DNA of 64,000 nt. Source: Liolophura sinensis (taxonomy: Eukaryota > Mollusca > Polyplacophora > Chitonida > Chitonidae). The stretch is taken from assembly GCF_032854445.1 (NCBI RefSeq), contig NW_027018178.1, forward strand, positions 1 through 64,000, in the 5' to 3' direction. The notes under the pieces are model-generated. The model was given only the letters and a program-made list of their open reading frames with translations, searched no databases and was not told the origin of the DNA. Positions 12,094-24,724 of the stretch are shown here, one piece after another. The translations under genes and the position numbers were made by a program. How positions within the stretch are numbered: position 1 is the stretch's first letter; each line of letters begins with the position of its first letter.

Positions 12094-15000
12094 AAGGTGC
12101 CAAAGATGCAGAATTGGGCCAGGCATCGGCAGCTGTTAAAAAATTGCAAATATCCCTGGTTTCCATGGAGTAAGAGCCGTTGCTGGGCACGTGATTATGA
12201 CATCAATGATCATTGATCTGTCGCTACAGCCAAAAGTATTGGTCGGAGAGCAACGCGGTTTGCACCATTCGATTTCTCGTCACAAAATACGTTGGATTAG
12301 GGTCTTACTAGTAGCACTGGAACAGTTTTTCCACTTTTGCATTTTTGCCTGGTCTTTTTGTTAATGAAATCGGCTAAACTGTACTCTGTACAATCGCGAC
12401 TGGTCATTACTATATTCAACTTTTGACTATAAGTTATGTGCCCTTCGGTAGCCCAGAAGACGTCAAATCTTTGGGCTAAGCCCATTTAACTCACCCAGCA
12501 ATTGCCTTACTTCTAAGTGGCAAGACAATCTTAATGTCTTTATCTACGTGTAGAAAAACCACACCATTTGTACGTGAAAAACACAAGGTACTTGATACAG
12601 TCTGCTGTAAAAAGTACAACTGAACACTGACCCACTTCAGAAAGGTGCCAAAAGATGCAGAATTGAGCCAGGCATCGGCAGCTGTTGAAAAATTGCAAAT
12701 TTCCCTGGTTCCATGGAGTAAGAGCCGTTGCTGGGCACGTGATTATGACATAAATGATCATTCAATTGTCACTACAGGCAAAAGTATTGGTCGGAGAGCA
12801 ACGCGGTTTGCACCATTCGATTTGTCGTCACAAAATACGTCGGATTAGCCTCTTACAAGCAGCACTGGAACAGTTTTTCCACTTTTGCATTTTTGCCTGG
12901 TCTTTTTGTTAATTGAAACCGGCTACACTGCACTCTGTACAATCGCGACTGGTCATTACTATATTCAACTTTTGACTATAAGTTATGTGCCCTTCGGTAG
13001 CCCAGAAGACGTCAAATCTTTGGGCCTAGCCCATTTAACTCACCCAGCAATTGCCTTACTTCTAAGTGCAAGAACAATCTCAATGTCTTTATCTACGTGT
13101 AGAAAAACCACACCATTTGTACGTGAAAAACACAAGGTACTTGATACAGTCTGCCTGTAAAAAGTACAACTGAACACTGGACCCACTTTAGTAAGGTGCC
13201 AAAAGATGCGGAATTGAGCCAGGCATCGGCAGCTGTTGAAAAATTGCAAATTTCCCTGGTTTCCATGAGTAAGAGCCGTTGCTGGGCACGTGATTATGAC
13301 ATCAATGATCAATCAATTGTCACTACAGCCAAAAGTATTGGTCGGAGAGCAACGCGGTTTGCACCATTCGATTTCTCGTCACAAAAATACGTCGGATTAG
13401 CCTCTTACCAGAAGCACTGGAACGGTTTTTCCACTTTTGCATTTTTGCCTGGTCTCTTTTGTTAATTGAAATCGGCTACACTGTACTCTGTACAATCGCG
13501 ACTGGTCATTACTATATTCAACTTTTGACTATAAGTTATGTGCCCTTCGGTAGCCCAGAAGACGTCAAATCTTTGGGCCAAGCCCATTTAACTCACCCAG
13601 CAATTGCCTTACTTCTAAGTGCAAGACAATCTCAATGTCTTTATCTACGTGTAGAAAAACCACCCCATTTGTACGTGAAAAACACAAGGTACTTGATACA
13701 GTCTGCTGTAAAAAGTACAACTGAACACTGACCCACTTCAGTAAGGTGCCAAAAGATGCGGAATTGAGCCAGGCATCGGCAGCTGTTGAAAAATTGCAAA
13801 TTTCCCTGGTTTCCATGGAGTAAGAGCCGTTGCTGGGCACGTGATTTTGACATAAATTATCATTCAATTGTCACTACAGCCAAAAGTATTTGTCGGAGAG
13901 CAAACGCGGTTTCCACCATTCGATTTCTCGTCACAAAATACGTCGGATTAGCCTCTTACCAGCAGCACTGGAACAGTTTTTCCACTTTTTGCATTTTTAC
14001 CTGGTCTTTTGTTAATTGAAATCGGCTACACTGTACTCTGTACAATCGCGACTGGTCATTACTATATTCAACTTTTGACTATAAGTTATGTGCCCTTCGG
14101 TAGCCCAGAAGACGTCAAATCTATCGGCTAAGCCCATTAAATTCATCCAGCAATTGTCTTACTTCTAAGTCCAAGACAATCTCAATGTCTTTATCTACGT
14201 GTAGAAAAACCACACCATTTGTACGTGAAAAACACAAGGTACTTGATACAGTCTGCTGTAAAAAGTACAACTGAACACTGACCCACTTCAGTAAGGTGCC
14301 AAAAGATGCGGAATTGAGCCAGGCATCGGCAGCTGTTGAAAAAATTGCAAATTTCCCTGGTTTTCCATGGAGTAAGAGCCGTTGCTGGGCACGTGATTAT
14401 GACATAAATGATCATTCAATTGTCACTACAGCCAAAAGTATTGGTCGGAGAGCAACGCGGTTTGCACCATTCGATTTCTCGCCACAAAATACGTCGGATT
14501 AGCCTCTTACAAGTAGCACTTGACCAGTTTTTCCACTTTTGCATTTTTGCCTCGTCTTTTGTTAATTGAAATCGGCTAAACTGTACTCTGTACAATCGCG
14601 ACTGGTCATTACTATATTCAACTTTTGACTATAAGTTATGTGCCCTTCGGTAGCCCAGAAGACGTCAAATCTTTGGGCTAAGCCCATTTAACTCACCCAG
14701 CAATTGCCTTACTTCTAAGTGCAAGACAATCTTAATGTCTTTATCTACGTGTAGAAAAACCACACCATTTGTACGTGAAAAACACAAGGTACTTGATACA
14801 GTCTGCTGTAAAAAGTACAAATGAACACTGACCCACTTCAGTAAGGTGCCAAAAGATGCAGAATTGAGCCAGGCATCGGCAGGTGTTGAAAAATTGCAAA
14901 TTTCCCTGGTTTCCATGGAGTAAGAGCCGTTGCTGGGCACGTGATTATGATATAAATGATCATTCAATTGTCACTACAGCCAAAAGTATTGGTCGGAGAG

Positions 15001-15945
15001 CAACGCGGTTTGCACCATTCGATTTCTCGTCACAAAAATACGTTGGATTAGGGTCTTACTAGTAGCACTGGAACAGTTTTTCCACTTTTGCATTTTTGCC
15101 TGGTCTTTTTGTTAATTGAAATCGGCTACACTGTACTCTGTACAATCGCGACTGGTCATTACTATATTCAACTTTTGACTATAAGTTATGTGCCCCTTCG
15201 GTAACCCAGAAGACCTGAAATCTTTGGGCTAAGCCCATTTAACTCACCCAGCAATTGCCTTACTTCTAAGTCCAAGACAATCTCAATGTCTTTATCTACG
15301 TGTAGAAAAACCACACCATTTGTACGTAAAAAACACAAGGTACTTGATACAGTCTGCTGTAAAAAGTACAACTGAACACCTAACCCACTTCAGTAAGGTG
15401 CCAAAAGATGCGGAATTGAGCCAGGCATCGGCAGCTGTTGAAAAATTGCAAATTTTCCTGGTTTCCATGGAGTAAGAGCCGTTACTACGAACATGATTAT
15501 GACATAAATGATCATTCAATTGTCGCTACAGCCAAAAGTATTGGTCGGAGAGCAACGCGGATTGCACCATTCGATTTCTCGTCACAAAATACGTCGGATT
15601 AGCCTCTTACTAGTAGCACTGGAACAGCTTTTCCACTTTTGCATTTTTGCCTGGTCTTTTTGTTAATTGAAATTGCTACACTGTACTCTGTACAATCGCG
15701 ACTGGTCATTACTATATTCAACTTTTGACTATAAGTTATATGTGCCCTTCGGTAGCCCAGAAAACCTGAAATCTTGGGCTAAGCCCATTTAACTCACCCA
15801 GCAATTGTCTTACTTCCAAGTCCAAGACAATCTCAATGTCTTTATCTAAGTGTAGAAAAACCAACACCATTTGTACATAAAAAACACAAGGTACTTGATA
15901 CAGTCTGCTGTAAAAAGTACAACTAAACACTGACCCCACATTTTT
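12094..15945 (+). repeat. HOR unit of 7 monomers
   Basis: Monomers start at 12094, 12642, 13193, 13743, 14293, 14843 and 15395. The opening junction is a degenerate TTTTT form (ACAATTTTTAAAGG). The last five monomers repeat, in order, those at 6050, 6599, 7148, 7696 and 8246, including TTTTGACATAAATTATC, AGCACTTGACC, GTAACCC/ACCTG and ACGAACATG. Small private indels are common. Confidence 0.78.
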
Positions 15946-18900
15946 AAGATGCCAAAAGATGCAGATTGGGCCATGGCATTGGCAGCTGTTAAAAAATTGC
16001 AAATATCCCTGGTTTCCATGGAGTAAGAGCCGTTGCTGGGCACGTGATTATGATATAAATGATCATTCAATTGTCACTACAGCCAAAAGTATTGGTCGGA
16101 GAGCAACGCGGTTTGCACCATTCGATTTCTCGTCACAAATACGTTGGATTAGGGTCTTACTAGTAGCACTGGAACAGTTTTTTCCACTTTTGCATTTTTG
16201 CCTGGTCTTTTTGTTAATTGAAATCGGCTACACTGTACTCTGTACAATCGCGACTGGTCATTACTATATTCAACTTTTGACTATAAGTTATGTGCCCTTC
16301 GGTAGCCCAGAAGACGTCAAATCTTTGGGCCAAGCCCATTTAACTCACCCAGCAATTGCCTTACTTCTAAGTGCAAGACAATCTCAATGTCTTTATCTAC
16401 GTGTAGAAAAACCACACCATTTGTACGTGAAAAACACAAGGTACTTGATACAGTCTGCTGTAAAAAGTACAACTGAACACTGACCCCACTTCAGTAAGGT
16501 GCCAAAAGATGCGGAATTGAGCCAGGCATACGGCAGCTGTTGAAAAATTGCAAATTTCCCTGGTTTCCATGGAGTAAGAGCCGTTGCTGGGCACGTGATT
16601 ATGACATAAATGATCATTCAATTGTCACTACAGCCAAAAGTATGGTCGGAGAGCAACGCGGTTTGCACCATTCGATTTTTCGTCACAATATACGTCGGAT
16701 TAGCCTCTTACCAGCAGCACTGGAACAAGTTTTTCCACTTTTGCATTTTTACCTGGTCTTTTCTTAATTGAAATCGGCTACACTGTACTCTGTACAATCG
16801 CTACTGTCATTACTATATTCAACTTTGACTATAAGTTATGTGCCCTTCGGTAGCCCAGAAGACGTCAAATCTTTGGGCTAAGCCCATTTTAACTCACCCA
16901 GCAATTGTCTTACTTCTAAGTCCAAGACAATCTCAATGTCTTTATCTACGTGTAGAAAAACCACACCATTTGTACATAAAAAACACAAGGTACTTGATAC
17001 AGTCTGCTGTAAAAGTACAACTAAACACTGACCCACATTTATAAGGTGCCAAAAGATGTGGAATTGGGCCAGGCATCGGCAGCTGTTGAAAATTGCAAAT
17101 TTTCCCTGGTTTTCATGGAGTAAGAGCCGTTGCTGGGCACGTGATTATGATATAAATGATCATTCAATTGTCACTACAGCCAAAAGTATTGGTCGGAGAG
17201 CAACGCGGTTTGCACCATTCGATTTCTCGTCACAAAATACGTCGGATTAGCCTCTTACCAGCAGCAGTGGAACAGTTTTTCCACTTTTGCATTTTTACCT
17301 GGTCTTTTTGTTAATTCAAATCGGCTACACTGTACTCTGTACAATCGCGACTGGTCATTACTATATTCAACTTTTGATTATAAGTTATGTGCCTTCGGTA
17401 GCCCAGAAGACGTCAAATCTTTGGGCTAAGCCATTTAACTCACCCAGCAATTGTCTTACTTCTAAGTCCAAGACAATCTCAATGTCCTTTATCTACGTGT
17501 AGAAAACCACACCATTTGTACATAAAAAACACAAGGTACTTGATACAGTCTGCTGTAAAAAGTACAACTAAACACTGACCCACATTTATAAGGTGCCAAA
17601 AGATGTGGAATTGGGCCAGGCATCGGCAGCTGTTAAAAAATTCCAAATATCCCTGGTTTCCATGGAGTAAGAGCCGTTGCTGGGCACGTGATTGATCATT
17701 GATCTGTCGCTACAGCCAAAAGTATTGGTCGGAGAGCAACGCGGTTTGCACCATTCGATTTCTCGTCACAAAATACGTCGGATTAGGGCTCTTACTAGTA
17801 GCACTGGAACAGTTTTTCCACTTTTGCATTTTTGCCTGGTCTTTTTGTTAATTGAAATCGGCTAAACTGTACTCTGTACAATCGCGACTGGTCATTACTA
17901 TATTCAACTTTTGACTATAAGTTATGTGCCCTTCGGTAGCCCAGAAGACGTCAAATCTTTGGGCTAAGCCCATTTAACTAACCCAGCAATTGCCTTACTT
18001 CTAAGTGCAAGACAATCTCAATGTCTTTATCTACGTGTAGAAAAACCACACCATTTGTACGTGAAAAACACAAGGTACTTGATACAGTCTGCTGTAAAAA
18101 GTACAACTGAACACTGACCCACTTCAGTAAGGTGCCAAAAGATGCAGAATTGAGCCAGGCATCGGCAGCTGTTGAAAAATTGCAAATTTCCCTGGTTTCC
18201 ATGGAGTAAGAGCCGTTGCTACGCACGTGATTATGACATCAATGATCAATCAATTGTCGTTACAGCCAAAAGTATTGGTCGGAGAGCAACGCGGTTTTGC
18301 ACCATTCGATTTCTCGTCACAAAATACGTCGGATTAGCCTCTTACCAGAAGCACTGGAACAGTTTTTCCACTTTTGCATTTTTGCCTGGTCTTTTTGTTA
18401 ATTGAAATCGGCTACACTGTACTCTGTACAATCGCGACTGGTCATTACTATATTCAACTTTTGACTATAAGTTATGTGCCCTTCGGTAGCCCAGAAGACG
18501 TCAAATCTTTGGGCCAAGCCATTTAACTCACCCAGCAATTGCCTTACTTCTAATTGCAAGACAATCTCAATGTCTTTATCTACGTGTAGAAAAACCACAC
18601 CATTTGTAACGTGAAAACCACAAGGTACTTGATACAGTCTGCTGTAAAAAGTACAACTGAACACTGACCCACTTCAGTAAGGTGCCAAAAGATGCGGAAT
18701 TGAGCCAGGCATCGGCAGCTGTTGAAAATTTGCAAATTTCCCTGGTTTCCATGGAGTAAGAGCCGTTGCTGGGCACGTGATTATGACATAAATGATCATT
18801 CAATTGTCACTACAGCCAAAAATATTGGTCGGAGAGCAACGCGGTTTGCACCATTCGATTTCTCGTCACAAAATACGTCGGATTAGCCTCTTACCAGCAG

Positions 18901-20880
18901 CACTGGAACAGTTTTTCCACTTTTGCATTTTTACCTGGTCTTTTTGTTAATTGAAATCGGCTACACTGTAACTCTGTACAATCGCGACTGGTCATTACTA
19001 TATTCAACTTTTGACTATAAGTTATGTGCCCTTCGGTAGCCCAGAAGACGTCAAATCTTTGGGCTAAGCCCATTTAACTCACCCAGCAATTGTCTTACTT
19101 CTAAGGTCCAAGACAATCTCAATGTCTTTATCTACGTGTAGAAAAACCAGACCATTTGTACATAAAAAACACAAGGTACTTGATACAGTCTGCTGTAAAA
19201 AGTACAACTAAACACTGACCCACATTTATAAGGTGCCAAAAGATGTGGAATTGGGCCAGGCCATCGGCAGCTGTTAAAAAATTGCAAATATCCCTGGTTT
19301 CCATGGAGAAAGAGCCGTTGCTGGGCACGTGATTATGATATCAATGATCATTCAATTGTCACTACAGCCAAAAGTATTGGTCGGAGAGCAACGCGGTTTG
19401 CACCATTCGATTTCTCGCCACAAAATACGTCGGATTAGCCTCTTACAAGTAGCACTTGACCAGTTTTTCCACTTTTGCATTTTTGCCTCGTCTTTTTGTT
19501 AATTGAAATCGGCTAAACTGTACTCTGTACAATCGCGACTGGTCATTACTATATTCAACTTTTGACTATAAGTTATGTGCCCTTCGGTAGCCCAGAAGAC
19601 GTCAAATCTTTGGGCTAAGCCCATTTAACCTCACCCAGCAATTGCCTTACTTCTAAGTGCAAGACAATCTTAATGTCTTTATCTACGTGTAGAAAAACCA
19701 CACCAATTGTACGTGAAAAACACAAGGTATTTGATACAGTCTGCTGTAAAAAGTACAACTGAACACTGACCCACTTCAGTAAGGTGCCAAAAGATGCAGA
19801 ATTGAGCCAGGCATCGGCAGCTGTTGAAAAATTGCAAATTTTCCTGGTTTCCATGGAGTAAGAGCCGTTGCTGGGCACGTGATTATGATATAAATGATCA
19901 TTCAATTGTCACTACAGCCAAAAGTATTGGTCGGAGAGCAACGCGGTTTGCACCATTCGATTTCTCGTCACAAAATACGTCGGATTAGCCTCTTACCAGC
20001 AGCACTGGAACAGTTTTTCCACTTTTGCATTTTTGCCTGGTCTTTTTGTTAATTGAAATCGGCTACACTGTACTCTGTACAATCGCGACTGGTCATTACT
20101 ATATTCAACTTTTGACTATAAGTTATGTGCCCTTCGGTAACCCAGAAGACCTGAAATCTTTGGGCTAAGCCCATTTAACTCACCCAGCAATTGCCTTACT
20201 TCTAAGTGCAAGACAATCTCAATGTCTTTATCTACGTGTAGAAAAACCACACCATTTGTACGTAAAAAACACAAGGTACTTGATACAGTCTGCTGTAAAA
20301 AGTACAACTGAACACTAACCCACTTCAGTAAGGTGCCAAAAGATGCAGAATTGAGCCAGGCATCGGCAGCTGTTGAAAAAATTGCAAAATTTTCCTGGTT
20401 TCCATGGAGTAAGAGCCGTTACTACGAACATGATTATGACATAAATGATCATTCAATTGTCGCTACAGCCAAAAGTATTGGTCGGAGAGCAACGCGGATT
20501 GCACCATTCGATTTCTCGTCACAAAATACGTCGGATTAGCCTCTTACTAGTAGCACTGGAACAGCTTTTCCACTTTTGCATTTTTGCCTGGTCTTTTTGT
20601 TAATTGAAATCGGCTACACTGTACTCTGTACAATCGCGACTGGTCATTACTATATTCAACTTTTGACTATAAGTTATGTGCCCTTCGGTAGCCCAGAAAA
20701 CCTGAAATCTTTGGGCTAAGCCCATTTAACTCACCCAGCAATTGTCTTACTTCTAAGTCCAAGACAATCTCAATGTCTTTATCTAAGTGTAGAAAAACCA
20801 CACCATTTGTACATAAAAAACACAAGGTACTTGATACAGTCTGCTGTAAAAAGTACAACTAAACACTGACCCACATTTTT
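15946..20880 (+). repeat. HOR unit of 9 monomers, mixed composition
   Basis: Monomers start at 15946, 16496, 17043, 17590, 18129, 18679, 19230, 19781 and 20330. It opens with a TTTTT junction and closes with an ACGAACATG monomer. The middle holds TTTATAAGG-junction monomers. The monomers at 18129, 18679 and 19230 resemble those at 9345, 9894 and 10435, so part of the previous HOR is repeated here. The monomer at 17590 lost 11 bp next to its E-box. The monomer at 15946 has a compensating pair of 1 bp indels that joins two normally separate reading frames. Confidence 0.75.
17694..17697. other. 11 bp deletion between E-box and palindrome
   Basis: The usual CACGTGATTATGACATCAATGATC, split here as CACGTGATTATG + ACATCAATGATC, is shortened to CACGTGATTGATCATTGATC. 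The deletion brings the E-box and the ATGATCAT dyad together and makes the unit starting at 17590 only 539 bp. It is the only monomer I saw with this change. Confidence 0.9.
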
Positions 20881-22527
20881 AAGGTGCCAAAAGATGCAGA
20901 ATTGGGCCAGGCATTGGCAGCTGTTAAAAAATTGCAAATATCCCTGGTTTCCATGGAGTAAGAGCCGTTGCTGGGCACGTGATTATGACATCAATGATCA
21001 ATCAATTGTCGCTACAGCCAAAAGTATTTGTCGGAGAGCAACGCGGTTTGCACCATTCGATTTCTCGTCACAAAATACGTCGGATTAGCCTCTTACCAGA
21101 AGCACTGGAACGGTTTTTCCACTTTTGCATTTTTGCCTGGTCTTTTTGTTAATTGAAATCGGCTAAACTGTACTCTGTACAATCGCAAATGGTCATTACT
21201 ATATTCAACTTTTGACTATAAGTTATGTGCCCTTCGGTAGCCCAGAAGACGTCAAATCTTTGGGCCAAGCCCATTTAACTCACCCAGCAATTGCCTTACT
21301 TCTAAGTGCAAGACAATCTCAATGTCTTTATCTACGTGTAGAAAAACCAGACCATTTGTACGTGAAAAACACAAGGTACTTGATACAGTCTGCTGTAAAA
21401 AGTACAACTGAACACTGACCCACTTCCGTAAGGTGCCAAAAGATGCGGAATTGAGCCAGGCATCGGCAGCTGTTGAAAAATTGCAAATTTCCCTGGTTTC
21501 CATGGAGTAAGAGCCGTTGCTGGGCACGTGATTATGACATAAATGATCATTCAATTGTCACTACAGCCAAAAGTATTGGTCGGAGAGCAACGCGGTTTGC
21601 ACCATTCGATTTCTCGTCACAAAATACGTCGGATTAGCCTCTTACCAGCAGCAGTGGAACAGTTTTTCCACTTTTGCATTTTTACCTGGTCTTTTTGTTA
21701 ATTGAAATCGGCTACACTGTACTCTGTACAATCGCGACTGGTCATTACTATATTCAACTTTTGACTATAAGTTATGTGCCCTTCGGTAGCTCAGAAGACG
21801 TCAAATCTTTGGGCCAAGCCCATTTAACTCACCCAGCAATTGCCTTACTTCTAAGTGCAAGACAATCTCAATGTCTTTATCTACGTGTAGAAAAACCAGA
21901 CCATTTGTACGTGAAAAACACAAGGTACTTGATACAGTCTGCTGTAAAAAGTACAACTGAACACTGACCCACTTCAGTAAGGTGCCAAAAGATGCAGAAT
22001 TGAGCCAGGCATCGGCAGCTGTTGAAAAATTGCAAATTTCCCTGGTTTCCATGGAGTAAGAGCCGTTGCTACGCACATGATTATGACATCAATGATCAAT
22101 CAATTGTCGCTACAGCCAAAAGTATTGGTCGGAGAGCAACGCGGTTTGCACCATTCGATTTGTCGTCACAAAATACGTCGGATTAGCCTCTTACCAGAAG
22201 CACTGGAACAGTTTTTCCACTTTTGCATTTTTGCCTGGTCTTTTTGTTAATTGAAATCGGCTACACTGTACTCTGTACAATCGCGACTGGTCATTACTAT
22301 ATTCAACTTTTGACTATAAGTTATGTGCCCTTCGGTAGCCCAGAAGACGTCAAATCTTTGGGCCAAGCCCATTTAACTCACCCAGCAATTGCCTTACTTC
22401 TAATTGCAAGACAATCTCAATGTCTTTATCTACGTGTAGAAAAACCACACCATTTGTACGTGAAAACCACAAGGTACTTGATACAGTCTGCTGTAAAAAG
22501 TACAACTGAACACTGACCCACTTCAGT

Positions 22528-23076
22528 AAGGTGCCAAAAGATGCGGAATTGAGCCAGGCATCGGCAGCTGTTGAAAAATTGCAAATTTCCCTGGTTTCCA
22601 TGGAGTAAGAGCCGTTGCTGGGCACGTGATTATGACATAAATGATCATTCAATTGTCACTACAGCCAAAAATATTGGTCGGAGAGCAACGCGGTTTGCAC
22701 CATTCGATTTCTCGTCACAAAATACGTCGGATTAGCCTCTTACCAGCAGCACTGGAACAGTTTTTCCACTTTTGCATTTTTGCCTGGTCTTTTTGTTAAT
22801 TGAAATCGGCTACACTGTACTCTGTACAATCGCGACTGGTCATTACTATATTCAACTTTTGACTATAAGTTATGTGCCCTTCGGTAACCCAGAAGACCTG
22901 AAATCTTTGGGCTAAGCCCATTTAACTCACCCAGCAATTGCCTTACTTCTAAGTGCAAGACAATCTCAATGTCTTTATCTACGTGTAGAAAAACCACACC
23001 ATTTGTACGTAAAAAACACAAGGTACTTGATACAGTCTGCTGTAAAAAGTACAACTGAACACTAACCCACTTCAGT
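22528..23076 (+). repeat. Representative 549 bp satellite monomer with mapped motifs
   Basis: This unit is exactly 549 bp and lies in a block with few private indels, so I use it as a reference (AAGG = position 1). Visible motifs are: palindrome TCCATGGA at 70-77; E-box CACGTG at 96-101; palindrome AATGATCATT at 113-122; TGTACA at 296-301; interrupted palindrome TGGGCTAAGCCCA at 381-393; GCAATTGC at 407-414; and TCTACGTGTAGA, with 5 bp arms, at 451-462. The stretches around TCGCGACTGGTCATTACTAT and TACTTGATACAGTCTGCTGT vary little across the window. Variation concentrates in the last 20 bp before the next start, around the E-box, and around the palindrome at 113-122. This unit carries the AAAATATT variant also found in several neighbours. 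Confidence 0.93.
22623..22628. promoter_or_regulatory. E-box CACGTG, example of a once-per-unit site
   Basis: Most units contain GGGCACGTGATTATGACAT at positions 93-111. CACGTG is the core bound by many bHLH and bHLH-ZIP proteins. Binding here is not shown; a 6 bp palindrome is weak evidence alone. The site has alleles: GGGCACGTG (common), TACGCACGTG, TGTGCACGTG, TACGCACATG and ACGAACATG. The last two destroy the core and occur at fixed positions of the left-domain HOR. Confidence 0.5.
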
Positions 23077-24724
23077 AAGGTGCCAAAAGATGCGGAATTG
23101 AGCCAGGCATCGGCAGCTGTTGAAAAATTGCAAATTTTCCTGGTTTCCATGGAGTAAGAGCCGTTACAACGAACATGATTATGACATAAATGATCATTCA
23201 ATTGTCGCTACAGCCAAAAGTATTGGTCGGAGAGCAACGCGGATTGCACCATTCGATTTCTCGTCACAAAATACGTCGGATTAGCCTCTTACTAGTAGCA
23301 CTGGAACAGCTTTTCCACTTTTGCATTTTTGCCTGGTCTTTTTGTTAATTGAAATCGGCTACACTGTACTCTGTACAATCGCGACTGGTCATTACTATAT
23401 TCAACTTTTGACTATAAGTTATGTGCCCTTCGGTAGCCCAGAAGACGTCAAATCTTTGGGCCAAGCCCATTTAACTCACCCAGCAATTGCCTTACTTCTA
23501 ATTGCAAGACAATCTCAATGTCTTTATCTACGTGTAGAAAAACCACACCATTTGTACATAAAAAACACAAGGTACTTGATACAGTCTGCTGTAAAAAGTA
23601 CAACTGAACACTGACCCACTTCAGTAAGGTGCCAAAAGATGCGGAATTGAGCCAGGCATCGGCAGCTGTTGAAAAATTGCAAATTTCCCTGGTTTCCATG
23701 GAGTAAGAGCCGTTGCTGGGCACGTGATTATGACATAAATGATCATTCAATTGTCACTACAGCCAAAAATATTGGTCGGAGAGCAACGCGGTTTGCACCA
23801 TTCGATTTCTCGTCACAAAATACGTCGGATTAGCCTCTTACCAGCAGCACTGGAACAGTTTTTCCACTTTTGCATTTTTGCCTGGTCTTTTTGTTAATTG
23901 AAATCGGCTACACTGTACTCTGTACAATCGCGACTGGTCATTACTATATTCAACTTTTGACTATAAGTTATGTGCCCTTCGGTAACCCAGAAGACCTGAA
24001 ATCTTTGGGCTAAGCCCATTTAACTCACCCAGCAATTGCCTTACTTCTAAGTGCAAGACAATCTCAATGTCTTTATCTACGTGTAGAAAAACCAGACCAT
24101 TTGTACGTAAAAAACACAAGGTACTTGATACAGTCTGCTGTAAAAAGTACAACTGAACACTAACCCACTTCAGTAAGGTGCCAAAAGATGCGGAATTGAG
24201 CCAGGCATCGGCAGCTGTTGAAAAATTGCAAATTTTCCTGGTTTCCATGGAGTAAGAGCCGTTACAACGAACATGATTATGACATAAATGATCATTCAAT
24301 TGTCGCTACAGCCAAAAGTATTGGTCGGAGAGCAACGCGGATTGCACCATTCGATTTCTCGTCACAAAATACGTCGGATTAGCCTCTTACTAGTAGCACT
24401 GGAACAGCTTTTCCACTTTTGCATTTTTGCCTGGTCTTTTTGTTAATTGAAATCGGCTACACTGTACTCTGTACAATCGCGACTGGTCATTACTATATTC
24501 AACTTTTGACTATAAGTTATGTGCCCTTCGGTAGCCCAGAAAACCTGAAATCTTTGGGCTAAGCCCATTTAACTCACCCAGCAATTGTCTTACTTCTAAG
24601 TCCAAGACAATCTCAATGTCTTTATCTAAGTGTAGAAAAACCACACCATTTGTACATAAAAAACACAAGGTACTTGATACAGTCTGCTGTAAAAAAGTAC
24701 AACTAAACACTGACCCACATTTTT

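Larger units (their letters stand above)
20881..24724 (+). repeat. HOR unit of 7 monomers with internal 2-monomer duplication
   Basis: Monomers start at 20881, 21430, 21979, 22528, 23077, 23626 and 24175, each 549 or 550 bp. Compared with the hexamer at 24725-28016, one monomer is missing: 21430 combines features of 25274 and 25823. The pair AAAATATT monomer + ACAACGAACATG monomer occurs twice (22528/23077 and 23626/24175). The monomer at 23077 is a chimera: its left part matches the closing type (ACAACGAACATG, GCGGATTGC, CAGCTTTTCC) and its right part matches the type at 21979 (GACGTC, GGGCCAAGC, TCTAATTGC). Confidence 0.87.

Noticed and set aside
15959-16483. Longest open frame in the window, 174 codons on the + strand
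   Set aside because: It joins two frames that are separate in every other unit. A missing A near 16138 and an extra T near 16180 shift the frame past the usual stop. It is an indel artefact of the repeat.
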